DNA from: Bacteroidales bacterium
GTDB lineage: Bacteria; Bacteroidota; Bacteroidia; Bacteroidales; UBA932
Assembly: GCA_015060225.1 (NCBI GenBank)
Contig: SUYX01000007.1
Location: forward strand, 1-64,000
DNA: 64,000 bases
Direction of reading: 5' to 3'
The notes under the pieces were generated by a model. It made no database searches, was not told the DNA's origin, and saw only the letters and a program-made list of their open reading frames with translations. Positions within the stretch are counted from its first letter, which is position 1; each line of letters starts with the position of its first letter. Made by a program: the position numbers and the translations under genes. Positions 7,779 to 15,239 of the stretch are shown piece by piece.

Positions 7779-8492
7779 TTAATTGTTGTAGTCCAATCTG
7801 ACATATTTTCTTACGAACTTTATGGCTGCATAAGCCAGAGGTGTTCCAAACAGAGCCTCTATAAGAAGTTTGCTCACATATTGGAAAGCCATCATAAGAA
7901 GGAGTTCCCTCACAGGCACCACACCTGCAAATGCTATAAGCACAAAAGGGAGGCTGTCAAACAGATATCCCACCGCAGAACTTCCTATTGTACGCACCCA
8001 CAGATGCTTTCCCTTTGTCTTCTCCCTTATCTTTACCATAAGCCAGGCATTGGAGAGTTCTCCACACAGGAAGCCCACCAATGAGGCCAATACAATGCGG
8101 GGGACACAATTGAATATTGTACCATAAGCATTTGAAATCTCTTCCATATGCTCAGGGGCAGGGAGCCATACCCCTATCTGGGTACACACCACCATAAGGA
8201 TATTGCAGAAGAATGTTGTCCAGATTACCCTTTTTGCTATACGGAAGCCCCATAACTCTGTGAGGACATCGCCCAGCATGTAGGCAAAGGGGAAAACTAT
8301 TGTTCCTGCATCAAAGAAAAAGATGTTGAATAATCCAATGACCTTTACTGCCATTGTGTTTGAGATGAGGTAGGAGGATACGAACAGCGCCGTAACCACC
8401 ATAAGTGCAGTCTGGTTGCTTACAGACTGACCTCCGGCACGCAGGCGTGCCTTCACTCGGTTTTTTAAAGGGTTTCCCGATACCTTGTTCAT
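7779..8492 (-). CDS. queuosine precursor transporter (YhhQ/VUT family)
   Basis: A 237-residue inner-membrane protein of the YhhQ (DUF165, VUT) family, which takes up queuosine precursors (preQ0, preQ1 or queuine depending on organism) for tRNA modification. About six hydrophobic helices are visible. Family-typical stretches are SSYLISNTMAVKVIGLF, DAGTIVFPFAYMLGDVLTELWG near 65-85, and the FLCGELSNAWLMVKI and GSSAVGYLFDSLPFVLIAF motifs. A basic 25-residue N-terminal extension precedes the first helix. No queuosine biosynthesis genes are in the window, so whether the cell salvages or only supplements cannot be judged. It probably forms a two-gene operon with DUF5020. Confidence 0.85.
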   Translation of the reverse strand: MNKVSGNPLKNRVKARLRAGGQSVSNQTALMVVTALFVSSYLISNTMAVKVIGLFNIFFFDAGTIVFPFAYMLGDVLTELWGFRIAKRVIWTTFFCNILMVVCTQIGVWLPAPEHMEEISNAYGTIFNCVPRIVLASLVGFLCGELSNAWLMVKIREKTKGKHLWVRTIGSSAVGYLFDSLPFVLIAFAGVVPVRELLLMMAFQYVSKLLIEALFGTPLAYAAIKFVRKYVRLDYNN

Positions 8493-8514
8493 GATTTTAA
8501 GTTCTTGTCGGGAG

Positions 8515-8522
8515 CAAAGATA
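8515..8522 (-). promoter_or_regulatory. -7 box TATCTTTG for the transporter/DUF5020 pair
   Basis: On the minus strand TATCTTTG fits TAnnTTTG and predicts a start about 18 bases before the ATG at 8492. A copy of the abundant TGTCGGGA word (8506-8513) lies exactly over the predicted transcription start. Confidence 0.45.
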
Positions 8523-8564
8523 AGAAACATTGAAAAAAATGCCATAATTGTGTGGAAGTTTGCT

Positions 8565-8572
8565 TAATTTTG
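8565..8572 (+). promoter_or_regulatory. -7 box TAATTTTG for the serine hydrolase gene
   Basis: TAATTTTG fits the TAnnTTTG consensus, with a predicted start about 18 bases before the ATG at 8595. It faces away from the transporter promoter at 8515. Confidence 0.45.
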
Positions 8573-8594
8573 AACCAAACTAAATTCAACCATT

Positions 8595-10121
8595 ATGAAA
8601 AAACTATTCAATCTTGTTGCTGCTGCAATGCTGGCTGCAATTATTGTTTCCTGCAGCAGCAACCCTTCACAGAAGTATTATAAGTCCATTCCCGACGGAT
8701 TTGACGCAATGTGCCAGCGTGCCATTGACGAGTGGAAAGTTCCCGGAATGGCAGTTGCCGTTGTAAAGGACGGCGAGGTGGTTTTCATGAAAGGATACGG
8801 TAATGCCCACCTTGGGGACTCGGTTACCGCTCCTGTACCTGTTACCCCACAGACACAGTTTGTAATTGCATCAACCTCAAAGGCATTTACATCGGGACTA
8901 TTGGCAAATGTAATGGATGAGTATCCCGAGATAAAATGGGATGCACCGGTAATCAATTATCTCCCCGACTTCAAGATGTATGACCCTTGGGTTACCAAAA
9001 ATTTCCAGGTGAGGGAGATAATGTCGCACCACAGCGGATTCAACAGTTATGCCCTTGATGATCTTCCACCTTGGGGATACGATAGGGATGACCTTTACAA
9101 GATCTATTCTGTACTTCAGCCAACCTACAGTTTCCGTACAAAATATGCCTACAATAACAGCATGTACACAATTGCCGCAAAAATCATTGAGAAATATACC
9201 GGCAAAACTTGGGACAACGCTTTGATTGAGCGTATCTTCACTCCTCTTGGGATGAAGAACTCCACTACCGGAAACATCTCTTTCTATACCGCTGAAAACC
9301 TTGCCCAGGGCTACAGGATGAGAAAAGCGGAAGACAAAGACGAGATTGTTGTTGTTCCCCGTACAGACAAGGAGGATGCATTTGCATGGCTTTCTGCCGT
9401 TGCCCCTGCAGGTTTTGTAATCTCCACCGTAGAGGATATGGCAAATTGGGTAAAAATGCACCTTAACCACGGTACATTCAACGGCAAAGAGATTATTTCA
9501 CGCAAAAATCATGATATGCTATGGTATCCTCAAACCATTACCGGAAGTGACTCTACACGCCTTACCAACTACGCCCAGGGATGGACAGTTGAGTTCGGCG
9601 AGCAGGGGCGCTACATCAGACACACCGGTTTGGCATACGGCTACACTGCATTGGTAGGTATGGTTCCTGAAATGAACCTTGGATTTGTATTCCTCACAAA
9701 CAACGGAAGTTCATCAGACCCTCAGTCTGCCCTTGGACGTGACCTTATTGAACTTTACAAAGGAAACAAATCTTCATATTTTGACGAGTATTTTGCAGAC
9801 TACAAAGAGGATTTGTTCAGCAAAGATGAACCTGAGCCCCAAAAAGAGGTTACCCCTGTTGCTGCACTGGCAAACAAGGCTTACATTGGAAACTACACCC
9901 TTGAGCCTTTTGGCACTGCCAAAGTTTATGAGAAGGATGGGCAGTTGTATTTTAAACTGCGCAAGGTTGACAGCCCTCTGAAACATAAAAACGGCAACGT
10001 ATTTACCTTCTACGCAAAAGGCTCCGGTACATTTGACCTTACATTCACAGTTAAAGGGAACCGTGCCCAGTCACTTACTTTTGATATAGTGGATCCTGTA
10101 GGTGAGTTTGTAAGGAAATAA
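8595..10121 (+). CDS. class C beta-lactamase-like serine hydrolase lipoprotein
   Basis: A 508-residue protein with a lipoprotein signal (MKKLFNLVAAAMLAAIIVSC, lipidated Cys at 20) and a serine beta-lactamase/D-alanyl-D-alanine-carboxypeptidase fold. The catalytic triad of motifs is present: STSK near 93 (SxxK), YAYNNSMY near 187 (YxN) and HTGLAYGY near 340 (HxG in place of KTG). Residues about 410-508 form a small beta domain (YIGNYTLEPFGTAKVYEKDGQLYFKL) like DUF3471, commonly found at the end of these proteins. Such enzymes act on peptidoglycan peptides or small esters and are not necessarily antibiotic-hydrolysing; no resistance function should be inferred. It is monocistronic, ending in a hairpin-rich convergent region. 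Confidence 0.85.
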   Translation: MKKLFNLVAAAMLAAIIVSCSSNPSQKYYKSIPDGFDAMCQRAIDEWKVPGMAVAVVKDGEVVFMKGYGNAHLGDSVTAPVPVTPQTQFVIASTSKAFTSGLLANVMDEYPEIKWDAPVINYLPDFKMYDPWVTKNFQVREIMSHHSGFNSYALDDLPPWGYDRDDLYKIYSVLQPTYSFRTKYAYNNSMYTIAAKIIEKYTGKTWDNALIERIFTPLGMKNSTTGNISFYTAENLAQGYRMRKAEDKDEIVVVPRTDKEDAFAWLSAVAPAGFVISTVEDMANWVKMHLNHGTFNGKEIISRKNHDMLWYPQTITGSDSTRLTNYAQGWTVEFGEQGRYIRHTGLAYGYTALVGMVPEMNLGFVFLTNNGSSSDPQSALGRDLIELYKGNKSSYFDEYFADYKEDLFSKDEPEPQKEVTPVAALANKAYIGNYTLEPFGTAKVYEKDGQLYFKLRKVDSPLKHKNGNVFTFYAKGSGTFDLTFTVKGNRAQSLTFDIVDPVGEFVRK

Positions 10122-10164
10122 CGGCCCCCTGCTCCGGCCCTGCAATGGTAACCCCACAAAGGCG

Positions 10165-10222
10165 GCATTGCACCAGGAGGCTTGCACCAGGAGGCATTGC
10201 ACCAGGAGGCTTGCACCAGGCG
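10165..10222. repeat. short tandem repeat, four units of about 15 bp
   Basis: The units are GCATTGCACCAGGAG, GCTTGCACCAGGAG, GCATTGCACCAGGAG and GCTTGCACCAGGCG, i.e. two copies of a 29-bp composite unit. It lies between two convergent genes and outside coding sequence. The minus-strand ORF through it is only a translation of the repeat. Confidence 0.85.
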
Positions 10223-10231
10223 CTAAATAAG

Positions 10232-10269
10232 AATTCCTCCACAAAAGCATAATGTTTTGTGGAGGAATT
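10232..10269. terminator. perfect 15-bp inverted repeat, bidirectional terminator
   Basis: AATTCCTCCACAAAA and TTTTGTGGAGGAATT flank an 8-base loop without a mismatch, followed by TAATTTTT on the plus strand. It sits between the convergent serine hydrolase and thioesterase genes, the expected place for a two-way terminator. The words TCCACAAAAG and TTTTGTGGAAGAA recur in the next 90 bases. The rest of 10270-10405 shows nothing I can identify. Confidence 0.7.
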
Positions 10270-10405
10270 TAATTTTTGCCGCTATCTGTCCACAAAAGAG
10301 GTATCCGGTGTGGATGCAAAACGCCCAGAAGAAACTTTTGTCCTCATTTTAGCGCAGTTTTGTGGAAGAACAGCTCAATTCTACCGGAAAAGCCGGGTCA
10401 ATCCA

Positions 10406-10885
10406 TCACTCTTCTACCTCGTATGGAAGGAAGTGGAATTCCTTTTCCGCCTTTTCACGGGAAAAGCAGTAGTAGGTTGCTTCTGCTGTAGAACATAAAG
10501 TACCGTTTGCAGTGAGGGTAATATCCATAATTACAAAGGCCCTTTTCTGCTCCTTCATCCTGGCCCGTATTTCAATTGTTCCCTCAATTGGCACAGGAGC
10601 CTTGTATTTGATGTTCAGGCTGGTGGTCATGGCTGAAGTCTGGAACTTGCGGGAGATGAACCATCCACCGGTCTCATCCATAAGGGTGGCCTGGATGCCT
10701 CCATGCAATGTATTGAGCCATCCCTGGAAATTGCCGTTAGGTTTCCAGAAGCATACTACATCATCACCGTCTTCATAGAATTCCATCTTGAGTCCGCACG
10801 GATTTTCCGGGGCACAGGCGAAGCAGTTATAACCCAATCCCTCAGAAGTCCCTGCATATGGATTGATTATCTTTTTCATTCTCAT
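10406..10885 (-). CDS. PaaI-type hotdog thioesterase
   Basis: A 159-residue protein of the PaaI/YbgC-like hotdog thioesterase superfamily, expected to hydrolyse acyl-CoA thioesters in the cytoplasm. The hotdog signature is visible: NFQGWLNTLHGGIQATLMDETGGWF near 60-85 (HGG with the catalytic acidic residue in the following helix), then TTSLNIKYKAPVPIEGTIEIRARM. The N-terminal NCFACAPENPCGLKMEFYEDGD is typical of the subgroup with a short Cys-containing lead. The start could be ATG 10885 or 10879; the track start is a TTG directly after the upstream stop. It follows the HD phosphodiesterase gene with almost no gap, so the two are co-transcribed. Confidence 0.8.
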   Translation of the reverse strand: MRMKKIINPYAGTSEGLGYNCFACAPENPCGLKMEFYEDGDDVVCFWKPNGNFQGWLNTLHGGIQATLMDETGGWFISRKFQTSAMTTSLNIKYKAPVPIEGTIEIRARMKEQKRAFVIMDITLTANGTLCSTAEATYYCFSREKAEKEFHFLPYEVEE

Positions 10886-10902
10886 TACATATTTTAACAA
10901 AA

Positions 10903-13002
10903 CTACTCTGTATCTTCATTTACCAGTACATCCCGCTTGCTGGTACCGGATTCTTCCTTCTTTGGAGGATAAGCTATACGGGCATGATAAATTTCCTGCA
11001 GATGCTTCTTGAATACAGCCTTTACAATATTTATCTCCTTTATTGAGATATCTGCCATAGCCAGTTGGGAATCGTTGATTCTCTGGCTTGTAATTCCTTC
11101 TACCAATTTGGAGATGCTCTCAGCAGAATAATCTTTGAGTGTACGGGATGCAGCCTCTACCGCATCGGCCATCATTACCACCACCTGCTCCTTTGCAGTT
11201 GGGAGTGTTCCCTGGTATGTAAAGTCAGCAGTATTTGCCGGATCTCCTCCGTTATTGCAATACTGCATATAGAAATATGCTGTCTGGGAACGTCCATGAT
11301 GGGAAGTGATGAAATCTATCACAATCTGAGGCAGATTATGTTTTTTTGCTATTTCTACTCCGTCTGCTACATGCCTGATAATCTCCTTTGCGCTCTCCTG
11401 AGGAGAAAGGTCCTTATGATACTGTACACCGGGGGCCTGGTTCTCTATAAAGCACTGCGGATTGTTAATCTTTCCAATATCGTGATACATTGCACCAACC
11501 TTTACCAATCTGGAGTTGCCCCTGATAGCAAGTACAGCCCTCTCTGCCAGATTTGCCACCTGCAACGAGTGCTGGAATGTACCGGGAGCTTTGCGTGCAA
11601 GTTCCTGCAGCAGCCTGTTGTTGGTATCCGACAGATCCTTCAATGTTGCCACTGAGACAAGCATAAATATCTTTTCCAGGAGGAATACAAGAGGATATGC
11701 CGCTACTACAAGGAATGCATTGCAGAAAATGAATGATATTATCCTGTAGTTTGCCACTTCAAATACCCCCCCTTCCATCATCCTGAATGCCATATGCAAT
11801 ATGAACATTCCAACAAAGATGAGCAGTGAGTTGAGGAACTGGAGCCATCCCCTATACAGGAATGAGAAAGAGACCAGTGCTATACCTCCTGCAACAAGGT
11901 TAAGCATATAGAGTTCTATTCCGTTTTCTGATATTACCAGCAGAGGCAACAGCGAAATCATATATATTGGGAATACAAGCCTGTTCCTGAAGAAGGCCAT
12001 CATATATAGGGCAAATACTGCATAAGGGACCATATACATGAAGTGTGGTTCAAGTTGTCTTGCTACAGCAGTTGCCATAAACGCCATGAGCACTACAAGC
12101 AGGATAAAATTAAAACGGTTGCTCTCTGTAAGTATGTTGAAGTTTACAAAATATATTGTAACATACACAAGCAGCAGCACAACAATGCAGATGAAGACAT
12201 GTGCAAAATAAAGCTGCCAAATGTTGCCGGTATAGCCGTAGCTCAATTCATATTCCGCTTTATATGAATCCAGCAACTGCTGGATTTCTGCTGTAATTGT
12301 CTCCCCTTGGGTAACTATCAGTTGCCCTGAGTAGACCATTCCCTTTGTTGGGGAGATGTAGTCCATTGCCTCCTTATGGAGGAGATCCGTATTCTGCTGG
12401 CTGAATAGGAGGTTGGGCTGCACCAGCTTGTCAACGCCATAAAGTGTAAGGAGGGAATCCGCATTGTATTGCGGCATGTTTATGAATATGTCATTCTTCA
12501 CATACTGCCATGCAGAGGCTACTGTATAAAGGTCAGTCAGAAGCACCTCCGTAGCCCTCTTCTCCCTCTGCACTATTACATAACTTGTGCGGGAAGGGGA
12601 GAGTTCTGATTTGTCGGGAATAATCCCTTCCTCATATATATGCCTTAGGGCATCCTGCAACTCCCTCTCCAAATCTGAAGGAATTGAATACCTCACCTGC
12701 AAATGCGCAAGGGCATTCTGCTGCTCCAGTCCTACACTCTCATCATAGATATAATATGGAACCACTTTTGACGCTGCTGCATCCTTCTCGGCAAAGAGTT
12801 CCGCATCTGTTTTAAGGATTGGAAAGTCTATGGGTGCTACGAGTGTTTCATACATCCATGGACGGCCTTTGTGGTACTCATATGGGAATTTCCCTTCATT
12901 GGGGAAAAACAGCATCATTACTATAAAAGCCAGCGAGAGGCTTACATAAACGGACCTTTTCTTTAAAATGGCCTTAGTTTTATTTACATTTATAATATCC
13001 AT
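10903..13002 (-). CDS. 7TM-HD cyclic-di-AMP phosphodiesterase (PgpH type)
   Basis: A 699-residue inner-membrane signalling enzyme. The layout is a first hydrophobic helix near 25-45, a large extracytoplasmic 7TMR-HDED-like domain to about 270, seven membrane helices from about 270 to 470, and a cytoplasmic HD domain with HSLQVANLAERA and MYHDIGK (metal-binding His-Asp) and later TSHHG. This is the PgpH architecture, which in Listeria hydrolyses c-di-AMP to pApA; the activity here is inferred. I start at MDIINVNKTKAIL (ATG 13002) because a -7 box lies only four bases upstream of it, which would make the longer track start untranscribed. The PaaI thioesterase follows in the same operon. Confidence 0.85.
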   Translation of the reverse strand: MDIINVNKTKAILKKRSVYVSLSLAFIVMMLFFPNEGKFPYEYHKGRPWMYETLVAPIDFPILKTDAELFAEKDAAASKVVPYYIYDESVGLEQQNALAHLQVRYSIPSDLERELQDALRHIYEEGIIPDKSELSPSRTSYVIVQREKRATEVLLTDLYTVASAWQYVKNDIFINMPQYNADSLLTLYGVDKLVQPNLLFSQQNTDLLHKEAMDYISPTKGMVYSGQLIVTQGETITAEIQQLLDSYKAEYELSYGYTGNIWQLYFAHVFICIVVLLLVYVTIYFVNFNILTESNRFNFILLVVLMAFMATAVARQLEPHFMYMVPYAVFALYMMAFFRNRLVFPIYMISLLPLLVISENGIELYMLNLVAGGIALVSFSFLYRGWLQFLNSLLIFVGMFILHMAFRMMEGGVFEVANYRIISFIFCNAFLVVAAYPLVFLLEKIFMLVSVATLKDLSDTNNRLLQELARKAPGTFQHSLQVANLAERAVLAIRGNSRLVKVGAMYHDIGKINNPQCFIENQAPGVQYHKDLSPQESAKEIIRHVADGVEIAKKHNLPQIVIDFITSHHGRSQTAYFYMQYCNNGGDPANTADFTYQGTLPTAKEQVVVMMADAVEAASRTLKDYSAESISKLVEGITSQRINDSQLAMADISIKEINIVKAVFKKHLQEIYHARIAYPPKKEESGTSKRDVLVNEDTE

Positions 13003-13006
13003 ATCA

Positions 13007-13014
13007 CAAAAATA
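13007..13014 (-). promoter_or_regulatory. -7 box TATTTTTG for the HD phosphodiesterase gene
   Basis: On the minus strand TATTTTTG ends four bases before the ATG at 13002, so the predicted +1 falls on or next to the start codon (leaderless message). A plus-strand -7 box for the esterase gene starts three bases away, giving a back-to-back divergent promoter pair. Confidence 0.5.
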
Positions 13015-13017
13015 CAC

Positions 13018-13025
13018 TAATTTTG
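13018..13025 (+). promoter_or_regulatory. -7 box TAATTTTG for the esterase gene
   Basis: TAATTTTG fits the TAnnTTTG consensus and predicts a start about 27 bases before the ATG at 13057. Confidence 0.5.
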
Positions 13026-13056
13026 CGCTTATAACCAAAAAATAACTTTTAATATT

Positions 13057-13857
13057 ATGATTCGTTTTGCAGTTGCATTATTGCTGTGCATTATGGCAAT
13101 GGGCAAAGTTAGTGCCCAGGAACTTATTGTAATTGAGAGTCCGAACCTCAAATGCAATGATTCAATTCTTGTTTTTACCCCAAAGAATGTAAATGAACAG
13201 ACTCCTACCCTGTTCCTCCTTCACGGCTGGAGCGGATGCTATAAGGACTGGAGCAAAAAACATGACATCCAGGAGATCAGCAACAGAACCAATTTCCGTA
13301 TCATTTGTCCCGACGGTTTCTACAACGGATGGTACCTCAACAATACTGACCCTGAGAAAATGCAGTGGAGAACCTTCTTCTGGAGCGAACTTTTCCCTAT
13401 GATGCAGAAGAAGTTCAACCTTGTTCCCGAGAGAACCTTCATTACAGGTTTGAGTATGGGAGGACACGGTGCAATGAACCTCTTCCTTGACAACCCGGAT
13501 ATGTTCAAATCTGCAGGGAGCATGAGCGGTGTCCTTGACCTTGAACTCACCCCTCTTAAAAAGAACCAGATACCTGAGGTTATAGGTGACAAAGTTGAGA
13601 GACTTGCACAGGAGAGCGCAATAAACAGGGTACACAAACTTGAGGGGAAAAACAAGCCGTTCATCATAAGCTGCGGTTACGATGATTTCTATGTAAGGTG
13701 TACAGACCTCTTCTCTGAAAAATGCCGCTACATGGGAATCCCACATTTTGCGCTCCTTACCCCAGGCAAACACTCATGGCCTTACTGGGGATTTGCCCTT
13801 GAGCAGCATATCGCCTTCTTCCAGAAACTCATGAGAGGCGATAACCTGGGATATTAA
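13057..13857 (+). CDS. secreted alpha/beta-hydrolase, esterase D-like
   Basis: A 266-residue exported esterase with signal peptide MIRFAVALLLCIMAMGKVSAQ. The alpha/beta-hydrolase core is clear: FLLHGWSGCYKDWSK (oxyanion loop, near 50), FITGLSMGGHGAMNLF with the nucleophile in GLSMGG near 132, an acidic residue in SCGYDDFYVRC near 205, and the catalytic His in LTPGKHSWPYW near 235. It resembles the esterase D/feruloyl-esterase-like family; the natural ester is unknown. It is transcribed alone from a promoter divergent to the HD phosphodiesterase, and is followed by the promoter of the small-protein/MFS operon. Confidence 0.85.
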   Translation: MIRFAVALLLCIMAMGKVSAQELIVIESPNLKCNDSILVFTPKNVNEQTPTLFLLHGWSGCYKDWSKKHDIQEISNRTNFRIICPDGFYNGWYLNNTDPEKMQWRTFFWSELFPMMQKKFNLVPERTFITGLSMGGHGAMNLFLDNPDMFKSAGSMSGVLDLELTPLKKNQIPEVIGDKVERLAQESAINRVHKLEGKNKPFIISCGYDDFYVRCTDLFSEKCRYMGIPHFALLTPGKHSWPYWGFALEQHIAFFQKLMRGDNLGY

Positions 13858-13877
13858 AATTTTTTGCAGAAAATTTT

Positions 13878-13915
13878 CTTGTGTCAAAAGTTGACAAAAC
13901 ACCGGGATATTTTTG
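13878..13915 (+). promoter_or_regulatory. promoter with shared 23-bp upstream element (copy 2)
   Basis: CTTGTGTCAAAAGTTGACAAAAC (13878-13900) is followed after seven bases by the -7 box TATTTTTG (13908-13915). The first element differs at one base from the copy at 2701-2723 and has the same spacing. Here its dyad is perfect: TGTCAA-aag-TTGACA (13882-13896). A regulator-binding site is likely. Confidence 0.65.
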
Positions 13916-13955
13916 CACTGTAATTAAAACAGTACAAACTAAAATATCAGGTGTC

Positions 13956-14075
13956 ATGAGAGAATTTTTACTTAACGCAATGGGTTACGCAACAGTTGTT
14001 GCAATGGTTGTTTCAGTTGTTTATACCTGGAGCTGTATAAACAGGGAAATAAGAAAAATGGAGAAAGCACAATAA
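13956..14075 (+). CDS. 39-residue single-pass membrane protein
   Basis: A small protein with one hydrophobic helix (NAMGYATVVAMVVSVVYTW) and a charged cytoplasmic tail (CINREIRKMEKAQ). I do not recognise the family. I start at ATG 13956 because the track's longer start (13881) lies inside the promoter. The stop codon overlaps the ATG of the MFS gene (TAATG), implying translational coupling. A small accessory subunit or regulator of the transporter is plausible; this is inference from coupling alone. The gene shares its promoter element with the 48-residue gene at 2503. Confidence 0.65.
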   Translation: MREFLLNAMGYATVVAMVVSVVYTWSCINREIRKMEKAQ

Positions 14076-15238
14076 TGCTTTGGAGCAGGAACTTTATATT
14101 GGTAAACTTGGGCAACTTCTTAATGTACAATGCCTTTTACATGTTGTTGCCCATTTTGCCACTATATCTGGCAAATCATCTTCACGCAAGTGAATCTATA
14201 ATAGGGACAATATTGTCCCTTTATACTATAGCGGCACTCATAACAAGGCCTGTAGCAGGATTCTGGCTTGACAAAGCCTCCCGCAAGCCCCTTATGATGT
14301 GCTTCTATCTTTTCTATATCTCAATGTGCCTGAGCTACACCCTGGCAGCCACATTGGGGCTTTTCTTCATAATCCGTTTCGTACACGGCATTGCATTCGG
14401 CTGTTCAACCGTAGGGATAAATACAATGGCTGTGGATATCATCCCCTGGGAACGGAGGGGTGAAGGTCTGGGTATCTATACCTCATCCACATCACTGGCT
14501 ATGGCCACAGGTCCCCTCATTTCGCTTTTCATGTATGAGAACGGCATTGATTTCAACACCATTTTCATTGCGGTATTCTGCGTTGGCCTGACCGGTTTCC
14601 TGGCCACTGCAAACATAAAGCCTGTCAAGGATGTGCAGCGTTCTAACAGAAAATTCAGCATCTCCAGCCTGCTCCTGCGGAAGGGTCTTCCGGTTGCTGC
14701 CGTAATGGTGCTCCTTACATTCGGATACGGAATAATTACAGTGTATCTCTCAATTTACGCAAAGGAAGAGGTTGGGCTTACCCAAGGGACAGGATACTAT
14801 TTTACAATATTCTCTGCAGGGCTTGTGGCTGCACGCCTCTCATCTTCCATGATTCTTAGGAGCGGAAAATACATAATGGTATTTGCATTGGGTATAATCT
14901 CCCTCATTATAGGGTTCTTTATAGTGGCATTCATACTTAACCCCACTGCCTTCTACTCTTCCGCCATCTTTATGGGTATCGGCTACGGACTCATCTCCCC
15001 TACTGCCCAGACAATGATAATCAACTTGGGAGAAGATACTGAACGGGGAGCCGCAAATGCCACCTACCTCACATTTTTTGACCTTGGTGTAGGTGCAGGA
15101 GTATTTTGCGGAGGAATCATTGCCCAATACTCAAACTATTCAACAGCATACGCTGTAGGATTTGCCCTCACAATTTTGGGGCTTGTTTACCTCCTTACCC
15201 TCATCCGCAAACACTTCTACAAATACAGGCTCAGATAA
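14075..15238 (+). CDS. MFS transporter
   Basis: A 387-residue major facilitator superfamily permease with about twelve hydrophobic helices. The motif after helix 2, RPVAGFWLDKASRKPLM near 66-82, is the MFS motif A (GxLaDrxGRr/k). The substrate cannot be read from sequence. GCSTVGINTMAVDIIPWERRGEGLGIY is typical of drug- or sugar-efflux-like MFS groups, but that is weak evidence. It is translationally coupled to the 39-residue membrane protein and followed one base later by the metallo-hydrolase, so the three form one operon from the promoter at 13878. Confidence 0.85.
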   Translation: MLWSRNFILVNLGNFLMYNAFYMLLPILPLYLANHLHASESIIGTILSLYTIAALITRPVAGFWLDKASRKPLMMCFYLFYISMCLSYTLAATLGLFFIIRFVHGIAFGCSTVGINTMAVDIIPWERRGEGLGIYTSSTSLAMATGPLISLFMYENGIDFNTIFIAVFCVGLTGFLATANIKPVKDVQRSNRKFSISSLLLRKGLPVAAVMVLLTFGYGIITVYLSIYAKEEVGLTQGTGYYFTIFSAGLVAARLSSSMILRSGKYIMVFALGIISLIIGFFIVAFILNPTAFYSSAIFMGIGYGLISPTAQTMIINLGEDTERGAANATYLTFFDLGVGAGVFCGGIIAQYSNYSTAYAVGFALTILGLVYLLTLIRKHFYKYRLR

Positions 15239-15239
15239 T

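Noticed and set aside
8595-10121. Antibiotic-resistance beta-lactamase
   Set aside because: The SxxK/YxN/HxG pattern and C-terminal DUF3471-like domain fit general serine hydrolases; HTG replaces KTG and nothing supports resistance.
10165-10222. Possible CRISPR array
   Set aside because: The units are directly tandem with no spacers of uniform length and no cas genes are nearby.
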